64,000 nucleotides of DNA, taken from NCBI GenBank assembly GCA_013339895.1, contig JABACO010000019.1, positions 1,776,474 through 1,840,473 of the forward strand, written 5' to 3'. Positions 12,101 through 23,444 of the stretch are shown piece by piece. The position numbers and the translations under genes were made by a program. Within the stretch, counting starts at the first letter, position 1; every line of letters begins with the position of its first letter. Source of the DNA: Ephydatia muelleri (taxonomy: Eukaryota; Porifera; Demospongiae; Spongillida; Spongillidae). Below the pieces are notes generated by a model, which saw only the letters and a program-made list of their open reading frames with translations, searched no databases and was not told the DNA's origin.

Positions 12101-15100
12101 AAGCACAATCACACAGTCACACAGTGAAGCACAATCACACAGTCACACAGTGAAGCACAATCACATAGTCACACAGTGAAGCACAGTTACATAGTTACAC
12201 AATGAAGCACAGGTGAGTCACAAACACACAGTCATGGACACACAGTGAAGCACAGACACACAGCCACACACTGCTCACCTTGGTCCCATCTGAGTTGTGA
12301 ATGACTACCTCTCCCTCTGTTTGACAGCTGAGGGTCCAGTTTCCAACTACAAGTTTAGCTGAGTCTGGAGTAGACAGGATTGGGCTAGGAGGACTTGCAG
12401 TGGGCACCTGGGCACACACACGAGCCAACTTCTCTAGGAACTCAATCCTGCTTTCTGAAGATATAGGAGGGGGAGGGAGGGAGGGAGGGAGTTAAGGGTG
12501 ACCATATTGTTGGCCAGTGATGCCACAAGCCAACAAAAAATGAAGGATGGTTCAAGAGCTCTTAGTTTGATGAAATCATTTTCAAACAGAGAAAGTGGTT
12601 TCAACAAAGAAGCAATGATATCCTCCCTAATCAAGGAATCAGGTCCCAAGGAATCAGGTCCCCCTCCTTACCAAAGGAATCAGGTCCCCCTCCTTACCAA
12701 AGGAATCAGGTCCCCCTCCTTACCAAAGGAATCAGGTCCCCCCTCTGTGCTTCCACTGGAATACATGGTAGCCAGCTTGCTGTCCAGCAGGAATCTGAAC
12801 CATCCATTGCTGACACTGGACAGTTCTATGGCACAATATTCATTCCATATGTACAGGCAGTCTCTGGAGCGCACAAATGTCCAGTCCCTCCACTGGTAAG
12901 GTTTGTGGACGACCATTTCTGTGGCATCCTCCATCTCTATCTCCTCCTGCTTGCCAGCGACCTCCGCAGAGGGGGAGGGGTCACATGAGGCCTCCTCCCC
13001 CTGTCCCTCTGGGGACCCTGCCAGGGTAGTTATCTTGGCAGCAAACCCAAGCCGTGCAAACTGTTCCTCAAAAATAGCAGTGTTCTTTGAAAGCAACTCC
13101 TGCAGGATTTTGACTGCCAACAACTGCCCTTCTACATCCTGTAGCAAAGGTATTCCTGAAGGGGACAGACACACAATCTTGCCCCACCCACTACTAGATG
13201 CCACACCCATTATTGGATGGATGCCCCTCCCACTACTGGATGCCACTAGCCCTTCGCATTCCATCCTCACCTCACTATCAATGGTCAGTGCCACCAGCTC
13301 ACAGATCTGGCTGAGAAAGGAAGGCTCCTCTGTGACCTGACACAGCTCCTGCAGCCACTCTGCTGTCACATGGTGAGACAGCTTATGGATGATGGGCAAA
13401 ATCTTCTTCTTCACAGCAGCGGCTTGACTGGAGTGGAACAGGTCAGCAAACACAGGTAGAAAGGCCTTGATGTAGACCACTGCCATTTCAGGGTCACCCT
13501 TCCCTCCCTCCTCCCCTCTGTCCTGTGCTGCCTCATTGTCCCGCTCTCCCATCTCCTGCTTCCCTTGTTTTTGCTCGGGTACCTCCAGCTTTATTTCTCC
13601 TTGGTCACTATGGGTGGGGATGGTTGGGGCCAGCGAAGGGTCCACAGTCCTCTTCTCTCTCCCCTCTGTTCCTCCCACATCTTCCTTGGTTCCCTTTGCA
13701 CTCCCTGTGGGCGTTTTCTCCTCCTCGTCAACAAATGAATCTTCACTCTCTGATATTTCTTTCAACATGTACTGCGCTGTATGGAAGAGATTCTATCAAC
13801 TTCCTTACAAAACACTGGCTGGTTTGCCAGACTAGACTATTGGAAGGCTTTACATACATGTCAATGTATACTAATGAATAACTAGCCCCTCCTCCCGTAC
13901 TGGACCTCCGATTTATGTACCAATGAATAACTAGCCCTATACAAATTAATAACTAGCCCCTCCTCCCATACTATACACATTAATAACTAGCACCACAGGT
14001 CCCCTGCTACCAGGACAGAGCTGGCGCTTACCAGGGTTCTCCAGGATCTCAATCACCTGGCGATGCCACTCATCTCCCCTCTCCTGTGCCTTCTCTATAG
14101 CTGTGTGACCATCTTCATCCCTCAGCTCTGGATCAGCTCCGTACTGCAGCAGCAACTTGACAATGTTGGGCCGGCCAAAGCAGGCTGCATAGTGTAATGA
14201 CGAGGACTTGAGGCCTCGGTTCACGTCTGCCCCATGCTCCAGCAGATACTCCACCTTGATGGGAACACTCTGTGGTCACGGGCACATCCCCTTCATGCCT
14301 TACCATTTCATTTGTACCAAAGGCTGATGCCCAATTGAGCATGGTCTGACCCACATCGTCCATGAAGTTGACATCAAAACCTCCATAAGAAAACACACCA
14401 AGTAATAATTAAAACAACAGGATATCATACAAAGCAATAACGAAAGGTCACCTTTATTATCAAGGTTCCACCCCCAGTCCCCTCCCTCACCTGCCTCCTT
14501 CCCAGACCATTACTATCCTCCTCCCCAGCCTACCAGCTTCCATAGTCTCAAAGAACTCTTCATTGTTGCCAGAACGTATGGCTTCAATGACCTGCCGATG
14601 AGAGCGATCTCCCCCTGAAGATCCTCCCCCTCCTCCTCCTCCAACCACCCCCTCAGTCCTCTTGATCCCCATGCCATGAGGGACCTTGGGGAGGGCTTCC
14701 CTCCCTTCAGTCACAAGCACCAGTAGCAGCTCCACGAGGTGCATCACTTCCACACAACTCCTCTCCTCTCCCCTCAATGTAGCCTCCACGGCCTTCAGCA
14801 GGTTGGACCGCAGCAGGGACTGCAGAGAAAAGACCAACACAGACGTAACACCCACCCTCACCCCCAAAGCAGGTAGCTCATACGTGGGTAATGGATGCTG
14901 ATCCTCGACATAGTGTTGCCAACAGGTTAACAATTACAGAGACCGTCTGTGAAGATGGCTTCTCTGCTGACGTTCCCCCAGGCTGCCCCCCTGGGGTCAG
15001 CTGACCCCCTGCCGCACCCAGTCGCTTCACCAGTTCATCAATTAACCCATTACTGGCTATGGGAGCCGTGTCACATGCTCTTCGGATGAAGCGGTCGGCG

Positions 15101-16118
15101 AGCATCACAAAACATTTCATCGCTCCATCAGCCACCTGGGGATCCAAATGCTTTAGGAGGGCGGAGAGGGAGGCCACACAAGTGTCGAGGGTGGAGTCCT
15201 TGGGCTCCATGCGAGGGACCAGGCGTCCAATCACTGACATGCAAGCCTTCAGGGTGTCCTTGTGCAGGTGGAGGCTGTGGAGGCTCACGAAATCCAGCAT
15301 GGCTAGAAGACCACCTGCATCAAAGACTTTGTCTGACTCCCGTGCACATACTAGCTCTAGAACCTGTTGAGAGAAATGGAAGTTACACTAGCTCTAGAAC
15401 CTGTTGAGAGAAATGGAAGTTAAGTGGAGCAATGAGTTAGGGTTTAATCAGACAGTCAGTTCAGCGTGATAGGATGCAATGACTTGATCAACATCAAATG
15501 TTGCTGGTGAGGAACATAGCAGTAGCCTGAACCCATTCACCTATGGTGACACTTACAATTGTTCTAAATGCACTTGCACACAAGCTATGACACCTGATGT
15601 AGTATGAATGCCCACAACACCACACAGATATCACATATAGACAGACAAGAACTGCATACATTTGTATCTCCCTATACACAAAAACATACTTTCACACATT
15701 GCTCTGCCAAGTCCTTGCTGACACGTGACTCGATATCAATTTCCTTCAGACGATCAATGATGGCCTTCAACGCTCCGTCCACTGCCACGATTCTGCGCGT
15801 ACAGTCCACAGAGACATCGAGATAATACGTCAGGGCCCTCGCGGTAACTTCCAAAACGTTCACTGGAGCTTCTGGGTCCATCAGGATTTTACACAAAGCA
15901 GGAAGAAAAGCTCTAGGGGGGCAACTATTAGAAAAAGTTGTTTTCAACTAAACACACATTAACAGTGGGCCACATACGCTTCGAAACACTTGTCCACATT
16001 GTCTGACATCAGAAGAAGCATGCAAAGCTGCTCTAGGCCAAGCAATTGTATGTCTCTATCGCCGGCCTGTCCTACCGATAGCCATTCCAACAACGTATCG
16101 GGGTCTACTTCAGCCATT
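1945..16118 (-). CDS. HECTD1: HECTD1-like HECT E3 ubiquitin ligase (many exons)
   Basis: This is a large E3 ligase that transfers ubiquitin through a thioester. Reading from 16118 ([13 protein letters not shown]) downwards it has armadillo-like exons (14,880-16,118), ankyrin repeats (13,950-14,400: [19 protein letters not shown]), an acidic linker (12,700-13,770), a Sad1/UNC galactose-binding-like region (9,200-10,390: [18 protein letters not shown]), a MIB/HERC2 domain (8,500-8,740: [19 protein letters not shown]) and the HECT domain (1,945 to about 4,660). The C-lobe has [12 protein letters not shown] and the catalytic Cys in [16 protein letters not shown], and the protein ends EKGFHLN exactly as in vertebrate HECTD1. 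Domain order matches HECTD1 rather than TRIP12 or HECTD4. Many small introns carry minisatellites. Not every exon border was resolved, so the span is firm but the full splice model is not. It diverges from DRC1 with 196 bp between start codons. Confidence 0.93.
2214..2239. repeat. Poly-G run in a HECTD1 intron
   Basis: An uninterrupted run of about 26 G on the plus strand. On the transcribed strand it is a poly-C tract a short distance upstream of the last HECTD1 acceptor, so it can act as part of the polypyrimidine tract. It could also fold as a G-quadruplex in DNA. Confidence 0.9.
2885..3165. repeat. 26-bp minisatellite in HECTD1
   Basis: About ten copies of a unit containing ATGACCATGTAGGGAATGTT, with 1-2 base length variants. 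It starts right beside the exon ending in KLEDL and probably makes up most of an intron. Confidence 0.9.
3845..3925. repeat. Short tandem repeat in HECTD1
   Basis: Two to three imperfect copies of a ~40-bp unit with GTTACATCTACATCTATC and CAGTGTAG, inside an intron. Confidence 0.7.
4385..4530. repeat. ~31-bp minisatellite in HECTD1 intron
   Basis: Four or five copies of a unit with CCCTCTGGTCCCCAACCCTC and CACTTACATTG. Confidence 0.8.
4655..4860. repeat. Degenerate GT-rich minisatellite in HECTD1 intron
   Basis: Repeats of GTGTGTATGTGAGGTGTGTG with small variants. Open frames rich in T and H on the minus strand here come only from this repeat. Confidence 0.9.
5362..6885. repeat. 1.5-kb minisatellite (28/26/18-bp units) in HECTD1 intron
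   Basis: More than 55 copies built on the core ACATTGGGTGGTGTAGGAG, in three length classes: with GAGAGTGG (28 bp), with GAGTGG (26 bp), or without the spacer (18 bp). A few copies have point variants (GTATAG, GTAGAAG). The unit contains no stop codon on the minus strand, so very long open frames appear that are not genes. Confidence 0.95.
8846..8900. repeat. (TC)n microsatellite
   Basis: A pure TC run followed by a short CA run, in a HECTD1 intron. Confidence 0.95.
9055..9172. repeat. (CA)n microsatellite
   Basis: A CA-rich array with CCCCCAACACACAGACA interruptions, in a HECTD1 intron. Confidence 0.95.
9485..9600. repeat. C-rich repeat in HECTD1 intron
   Basis: Repeats of CCAGGACTTACCCC around a poly-C run of about 20 bases. 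Confidence 0.85.
10600..10852. repeat. 19-bp minisatellite in HECTD1 intron
   Basis: About a dozen copies of CATCACATGATCAACCCTC with few changes. Confidence 0.92.
11850..12262. repeat. ~25-bp minisatellite in HECTD1 intron
   Basis: About 15 copies of a unit combining ACAGTGAAGCACAATCAC and ACAGTCAC, with length variants of 8-10 bp. Confidence 0.92.
12630..12742. repeat. 25-bp minisatellite in HECTD1
   Basis: About four copies of AAGGAATCAGGTCCCCCTCC plus TTACC, next to the start of a well-conserved exon. Confidence 0.85.
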
Positions 16119-16314
16119 TTGGGCTAGGGATAAATGTGAATGAATAAAAACACTTTTCTGTTATCAAAAATTATGCCTCACTTGTAGTAACTGAAGATTT
16201 CTTTTATCGCTGCATAGCAACACTCCACTTTAACACTGAGTCAGCAGGGCCTTCTAATTATTCGTGCGACTGTAAAATCAGCATGTTGTCATAGTGATAA
16301 TTGTTATAAACATC

Positions 16315-18417
16315 ATGGCTACAGAAGCACCCAAGGAGGACGTAGGGAAAGAGGAACGAATTGCGGCGAGAAGAGCACGTGTCCTCGCCAAGATTGAAGC
16401 CCTAACACGAGAACGGTTGGGTGAGGAGCCAAAGAAAGAAGAACTTGTGATCGTGGACCCTGAAAAGGAAAGGATTAGCTGGAAACAACAGGAGAAAAGC
16501 AGCCAGAGGCTACAAAAGCTGCTCGAAGATGGAACGCAGCTTGTCACAAACGTTGCAATAGCTGGTGACTCTGTGGAAGTGTGCAGGAGACGTGAAGCCG
16601 AAGAGGCAAGAAAAGCCAGGTGGGTGCTTTGTGTAAATAGTCATAAATATGGAAATATGGATAACTGTGTCCGTGCCATGTACTAATAAAGGTGTGAAAA
16701 GCTGGAAGCAGAGGCCAGTGCAAATGCAGAGCGCTTTGAAGAGATCATGAAGAAGTGGTCTGTGCCCTCAGAAAAGAAAGTGCCTCAGGCCCTCCAGGAA
16801 CTGCTTGAACAGCAGAGCTCAAGTTGTGCATCCATGATTGAGAAAGACAAGCTGATCAGTGAGCTCCAAGAAGACCTCAAATCCAAGGATGACCAGTATG
16901 TCAGGTATCTGAAGAAGCAAGCTGATGACGTGGACCTTTTGCTGGAGAGAACGGATGAAGAAACAAGAGTGTTTAAAAAAGCATGCAAAGAGGAGATTCA
17001 GGAAATAGAAAATGCCTTTGCCCTGGAGCGAAAGGAACTGTTGGAAAGGAACAAGAAGGCATGGGAGGGGGCTGTAGCTGACAGGAGAGCCAGAGAGGTG
17101 GAGTATCTGAAGATCAGAGAGACGAGGATCGATGAGAACGAGAAGACTCTGCAGCACCTCCGGACCAAGAATGCAGAGGAGGTGACCATGATCAAGGTCA
17201 AGCTGGAAACAGACATCCAGGTGCTCCAGCAGCAGATACAACAAATGAAGGCCACCTTTCAATTGAATGCAGAGAAGCTGGAGTACAACTTCCAGGTACT
17301 CAAGAAAAGGGACGAAGAGAACACAATGACCATTAGCCATCAGAAGAGAAGGCTAACTAGACTCCAGGACACACTGAACACCCTAAGGAGGAAGCTGCGT
17401 AAACAGGAGGCTAGCCTTCAGGAGCAGCTGATTGCGGCCATGGAAGAATACAAAAGGAGCACAGAGCAGTACAGAGAGCTGCAAAAGAAGGTCAAACACT
17501 TCCAGTACTCAGACTCCAAGCGGTTCTATGACATCTGGGTGATGAACGAAGAGCGAGTGAGGATGATGGTGGGTGCCGTGCTCAATGCAGATGAAATCAT
17601 ACACAGACAGCAGCTGGGGTTGGAGTGGAGTTCTCCCTCTATTCCCGCGAGTCCCATGCATCCATTCAAATTTGAAACACAGTGTGTCAGTGAAGCTACA
17701 CTGTATGCTTCCCAGGTGATCTCTGAGACTGAAGGCAGTCCTGAGAGGATAGCAGCAAACAAGTACTCCACACCACTCGTCAAACAGGTTCTCACACTGC
17801 TTAGTCAAGAAGCTGGCTTCCTCATAGAGGCAAAGTTGCTATGTTTGCTGGAGCCTCTTGAAGAGGAAGAACGACTTCTTATGAAACTGGACTCCATTTT
17901 TAAAGCTCTTGCAATAGAAACCCAGGAAGACATACAGCAACTTGTTGGATTCTGCCTCCAATTAGAGCCCGGGGACAAGTCCACACAAGTGTCACCATCT
18001 CCAGTCCGTTCCACACAAGCCCAGCTCATCCACCCAAATGATGTGTCCCAAATGTTGAGGACATATGTTGAAAACAGGCAAGCTGTCACCTGCAGGAAGG
18101 GAAGTGGCTCCTCTAAGTCACTACAAGCCACCCAGTCACACTCAGAGCTGCTTGAAGGTAGCTTCTGGAAGCAAATGGTCGCAGTGCTACCAAAGAGCCA
18201 CGAGAAAGTGTGGACAGCACTGCTGGAAGGACTAAGCAAATATCACACTGTTCTGTTGACCCGAGTGGAGCTTCTGGATGACACTGCGAGCTTGAGACAG
18301 CAGAATGTAGAGCTGAGGACACTACTGAGCCAATACATGGATGCTCGCATCAATCGTGAACTACACGTGCCCCCAACATTAGTACTGCCCATGTCTGTTG
18401 CAATGCAGTCCTCATAA
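16315..18417 (+). CDS. DRC1: Dynein regulatory complex subunit 1 (nexin link)
   Basis: DRC1 is a coiled-coil scaffold of the nexin-dynein regulatory complex that ties doublet microtubules together in motile cilia. There are two exons: 16315-16619 and 16692-18417, joined in phase 2 (AG|G TGT), giving about 676 aa. Family blocks are clear: KLISELQEDLKSKDDQYV, a long coiled coil through EKLEYNFQVLKKRDEENT, the C-terminal block FLIEAKLLCLLEPLEEEE, IHPNDVSQMLRTYVENRQ, and the end SQYMDARINRELHVPPT. Length and order match animal DRC1 throughout, so it looks intact. It shows that the organism builds motile cilia or flagella. It diverges from HECTD1 and ends 62 bp from the GNPAT stop. Confidence 0.95.
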
Positions 18418-18479
18418 AATTTGTAATTTGTAAAATTATTATTCACACTATCATTGTGTATGTATATCCAGGTAAGGTG

Positions 18480-21400
18480 TTACAGCTTTGCTCTTGATGG
18501 TCTTGCTGTACCAACCATAACCTCTGTTGTGCATGCGTGTATGTGTGTGTGTGTGTGTGTGCATGTGTGTTTGTATGTATGGTGTGTGTGCATGTGTGTA
18601 TGTGGATAAACATGTGTGTGCATGGAGAGACATAAGTACACACAAGGGTGTCTCCAATACTTCCACTGACAACTTACCCAACTCTCTGGTCAGCTGCTGT
18701 AGACCCTGTAGGTCATCCACCTTCACCAGTCGGTCCCTCCCCTCCACCTCACTGGTATGTTGCATAATGAGGCCAGCCTCAGTGAGTGACTGCAGAGCAT
18801 TCCTGATGAGGTCTAGGGACAGCGTCTCGTAACTCCTCACTACACCTGGATCAGCACGAGGAAGGATGGTTACAACTGACACAAGCTACTACTAAGACAC
18901 CATGTGCTCAGGGTCTTAACTCGCTTAATTAAGACACCATGTGCTCAGGGTCTTAACTCGCTTAATTAAGACACCATGTGCTCAGGGTATTAACTCGCTT
19001 AATTAATTGTTAGAATGTAAGTTGATACGTATTTTTATTAAACAGGATTTTACATGACAATGCGTAAACGTGGTTGGTTACCTGCTTTGACACACTTGGC
19101 GGCTAACACCTTAGCGCCGTGCACCGTTGCAGACACAGACTGCACCCCTCCCTTCATGGAGAGCAGGTGATGACAGACCACCTGGGGGAGGACAGCACTA
19201 TCAAGGGGGAGGTGTCTCCAGCACACAGCAACACGCACCCACACACCAGCCACAAAGGGTAGAACAAGGCTCTCCAGAAACGCTAACACATGCTCCTTCT
19301 GGGGATTAAGGGTGTAGTCCCCAGGCCTTTGTGAGACCACCACTCCTCTGTCCAGCAAGCAGTGTATGGAGTCCTCGAACATCTGAGGAGAGGTGGTAGG
19401 TGTGGTCATGCGTGTGGTCATGGGTAGCACCCAACAATCACCTGAGTTGGAACTCTCTTGGGAAGTACAAACTCCTTGTACAAAGCGCAATGAAGAGCAT
19501 CAAACCTTTTCACAGCATTCACTGTTGAAGTGTAGCTACATCTCATGTTAAGTTGCACTCCATGTTAAGTTACACTCCATGTTAAGTTACACCCCATGTT
19601 AAGTTACACCCCATGTTCAGTCACAACACATTAAAATTCCATCGCGTTTATTTACACCTCATGCTAAGTTACACCAGCAGTTGAGGTGGCATATACCACA
19701 TGTTAAGTTACACCAGCAGTTGAGGTGTCATTATACCACGTGTTATCCGATTAACCCCGAGAGATGCATTTAGATGTGTTGACCATTACCTAAGAATCTT
19801 TCAGACCCTTTAAAACATTATAGTTTAGGGCTTCAGTTCACATTGTTGAAACCCTCCCTTACATTCCTCTGCTGCCTCATTTACTTTAGGTAAATATTCC
19901 AGGGGTTAATCACTTAAGTTACAGCAAATTTAAGTTGTCATTACACCACGTGTTAAGTTACACCAGCAGTTGAGGTGTCAAAACACCACATACTAAGTTA
20001 CACCAGCAGTTGAGGTGTCAAAACACCACATGCTAAGTTACACCAGCAGTTGAGGTATCAAAACATGACATGTACCTAACATCCATAGCTTCCCACACCA
20101 CATGGGCACCTCCCCTCCTCCTCTCCATCATTGCTTACCTTTGTTACATGGGAGGAAGCGGTACATGCTGAGTGCTACCATGGCTTCAGGGATCAGAGCA
20201 AACATTAGTTGGTTCCGGTAATGAGCCAACATGAGGTGCATGTAACTGATCTCTGTAATCAGATGGAGCTCTGAAGAGTCCAGAGCCATGCCGAGTAGGT
20301 CCACTATGGAAGGGGTGTGGTCAGAAGGTGTGGCCAACTTTGAAGTCAGGTGATATGTACGCGGCTGTACAATGTCTGATGGGGCAAGCTCCACACAAGC
20401 TGAATGCATTTGGAGTGAACTGTGAACTAGTGACACTGTGTTATCTGTGAAAGGATAGAGGGAGGGAGGAGGGGAGAGTGTTGCATACATGCAGAACATG
20501 CCGTATATCACTGACACTCTTTCATTACCTCCTTCCCAATAGACAGCCACTCCTCTCTCCTCTAGTTCACGACGCAGCCACTCCATAATTGACACCAGTT
20601 CCCCTACCATGAAGGCATGAGACGCTGGCCAATTCGAGACACACACCCTCACCTAGAGGGACCCCACTCGGCTCATACAGGACTGCAGAGGCCATGAGGG
20701 TGGAGGGATACACAACCATACAGTGGTATGTCCGATGGATGACCATGTGACCTAGTTCAACAATCATCTCCCTCTCTCCTGAGAACACCATGGTATAATC
20801 CCTGTGGGCGGGGGGGGGGGGAGGAGCATCACAAGGTGGGTGTGGCTAGGTAAAGCCTCACCTCGGGTACAACACATGGGGAATGCGAGAGATCCCTTTT
20901 GACTGGCAGAGGTCATGAAGAGAGACTGGGGACCCAATGTTGACAATAATGCTGCCATAGTTTTCGCTGAGCAGTGTTCGTGCTCTTAGCAAAGCCTAAC
21001 CCAAAAGAGAGGGCATTTGAACGAGGGGCCATGGTAGCCCCTCCACCTTGTAGGGACCACACCCACCCCAGTGGACTCTTTGGGTTTCGGCACACCCAGT
21101 AGCTCCCGTGCAAAGAGTTCCTCTTCCAAGGTCCTCTCGTAGCTGATCCCGATTGGGATCATGACCACATCAGGTACCCGACCATCCAGATAAGGCTCCA
21201 CAATCATATTCATCAGCCCTTATGAGAGATAAGAAAATTGTGCATCCCTTATTCCATACTGATCACCTACCATACTGGTCACCTACCATACTCCTACCAT
21301 ACTGGTCACCTACCATACTGGTCACCTACCATACTGGTCACCTACCATACTGGTCACCTACCACACTGGTCACCTACCATACTGGTCACCTACCATACTG

Positions 21401-22839
21401 GTCACCTACCATACTGGTCTAGTCACTTACCATACTGGTCACCTACCATACTGGTCACCTACCATACTGGTCACCTACCATACTGGTCACCTACCACACT
21501 GGTCACCTACCATACTGGTCACCTACCATACTGGTCACCTACCACACTGGTCACCTACCATACTGGTCACCTACCACACTGGTCACCTACCATACTGGTC
21601 ACCTACCACACTGGTCACCTACCATACTGGTCACCTACCACACTGGTCACCTACCATACTGGTCACCTACCATACTGGTCACCTACCATACTGGTCACCT
21701 ACCATACTGGTCACCTACCATACTGGTCACCTACCATACTGGTCTAGTCACTTACCATACTGGTCACCTACCATACTGGTCACCTACCATACTGGTCACC
21801 TACCATACTGGTCACCTACCATACTGGTCACCTACCACACTGGTCACCTACCACACTGGTCACCTACCATACTGGTCACCTACCATACTGGTCACCTACC
21901 ATACTGGTCACCTACCATACTGGTCACCTACCATACTGGTCACCTACCATACTGGTCACCTACCATACTGGTCTAGTCACCTACCATACTTAGGGTGAAG
22001 ACTTTTGGCTGTTCTGCTTCTCGTGCCTTCAATGAAGAATTCAATGGGGGAATCCCCACTGCATAAGAGGGTCTGCACATATGCTGTGAACACAGCCTTG
22101 TACAGTTTGTCAGAGCCAAAAGTACGACGTAGAAAGAATGCTCCACTCCTTCTTAACAAACCACTGACCCCAGCCATGCTCATAAAGTCTGCAAACAAGA
22201 GGTCATGGTCTCACAAAAGGGCTTTCCCCCTCCCTACCCCTCCCCTTACCCTGCCCAGCAGCTATTGAAGGTAGCGTGATGTTATGCTCGAACATGAGAT
22301 ACGTGACAAGGATGAAGTCAAGGTAGGAGCGGTGGGAAGGAAGCAGCACCACGGGCCACTGTCGCACGGCTTCTTTCAACTACGGCACAGGACAGCACAC
22401 GATGAGAACTACATAATCCAATGTGGGGCGCACGAATACATGTGCACAGCATCCAACCTTTTCCAAGCCAGGTTTATTGACAAATATTCCTTTGAGTATT
22501 CTACGCAGAACCGACCGAAGCACAAGCGCTAAGGACCTAACGGCAGGCAACGCCATCTTGTGACCTATTTCTTCCAGCAGCTCTTGCGCCTCCTTCTGCA
22601 CATCTTTCAACTCGCGGCTGGACTCTGCCGCTACCTGAATAACGACCATTTAAACATTCTGCACGTGTGCAACAGCTTACCTCTTCAAGCGTCCTCTGGA
22701 GGCGTGGCGAGTTGAGCGCCTCTTGCTTCGCCTGCTGCGAGCTGTAAGATTTGCCATGCTCACAGGCGTCCGGGTGATGCTGCCGCAATGCAAAGGTCAC
22801 GTCGGCTGCATCGAAGTCCAGCTTCACGTAGTTCTCCAT
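18480..22839 (-). CDS. GNPAT: Dihydroxyacetone-phosphate acyltransferase, peroxisomal
   Basis: GNPAT acylates dihydroxyacetone phosphate inside peroxisomes, the first step of ether-lipid and plasmalogen synthesis. The start at 22839 gives [14 protein letters not shown]. About ten exons follow. Acyltransferase motif I ([18 protein letters not shown], the HX4D box) lies near 22,300-22,380, motif III ([14 protein letters not shown]) near 22,010, and motif IV ([17 protein letters not shown]) near 21,140. The last exon reads [13 protein letters not shown] and stops at 18480; this frame is forced by the phase-1 donor at TTG G|GTAAGT and gives a -AKL peroxisomal targeting signal, as in human GNPAT. 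Introns hold minisatellites. It diverges from the trehalase gene. Confidence 0.94.
18483..18491 (-). other. GNPAT: PTS1 peroxisomal targeting signal (-AKL)
   Basis: The last three codons of GNPAT are GCA AAG CTG. The other two frames of this small exon end elsewhere, and only the -AKL frame agrees with the upstream intron phase. Confidence 0.85.
18535..18615. repeat. GT-rich microsatellite in the last GNPAT intron
   Basis: TGTG and CATGTGTG runs between the last two GNPAT exons. Confidence 0.9.
18891..19008. repeat. 39-bp triplicate in GNPAT intron
   Basis: Three copies of a unit with ACACCATGTGCTCAGGGT and TAACTCGCTTAATTAA; the third has one change (TATTAA for CTTAAC). Confidence 0.9.
19540..20072. 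repeat. Dispersed and tandem repeat in GNPAT intron
   Basis: Copies of GTTAAGTTACACCAGCAG and TTGAGGTGTCA, with shorter CATGTTAAGTTACAC copies on the left. About 150 bp of unrelated DNA (19750-19910) splits the array. Confidence 0.85.
21244..21987. repeat. 16-bp minisatellite, 0.74 kb, in GNPAT intron
   Basis: About 45 copies of CTGGTCACCTACCATA, many with CACA for CATA. A variant junction (CTGGTCTAGTCACTTACC) recurs at about 21,417, 21,743 and 21,971, which marks a higher-order repeat of roughly 230-330 bp. Confidence 0.95.
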
Positions 22840-23297
22840 TTATCTGTTTTATTAATGCAATGATGAGGAAAATTATAAATGAAAGCGTAGATGATGGTGT
22901 TTTGCTTACGAAAGGGTGTGCCGCTGCTCGAGATATTTGCGCTAATTCAGACTGTCACCGTGGCGATAACAGGACAGTCTGTTCCAGCATGTAGCAGGTA
23001 TGTTGAGCCGTCACAAAGCGTTGTACACAAGTGCTTGTGATGTTTTCGTTTTTTAAAGTTGTTAGTGAAGCTTTGTGCTATACAACTAGACCTGTATTAA
23101 ATATTTGCAAAAGGTTAAAAGGTTACCAATAGGCCTACTTTGGTGATCCAGATCGCAGCGTGTACAGCAGCGTTGTGCATCCGTGTGTGTTTTGTATTGT
23201 CAATTAGATTGTATAGTAACCATGTCTGGACACTGTACATGCAGATGTAAACAGTTTTCTTTTCGAGGGAAGTTTATACGTTGTATCTTTGACATCA

Positions 23298-23313
23298 GTG
23301 TGTGCGTGCGTGC

Positions 23314-23371
<58 letters not shown>

Positions 23372-23372
23372 T
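23298..23372. repeat. (TG)n microsatellite
   Basis: TGCG then pure TG, upstream of the first resolved trehalase exon. Confidence 0.95.
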
Positions 23373-23444
23373 GTAAGGTGCATCACGTGATCTGTACGAA
23401 CTAACCTTCTGCCAGTGCAATATTCTGCTTTGGTGATCTTCTAG

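Noticed and set aside
21238-21747. Plus-strand frame of 169 codons rich in [10 protein letters not shown] units
   Set aside because: A translation of the 16-bp minisatellite in a GNPAT intron. The unit length is not a multiple of three and no homologue is known.
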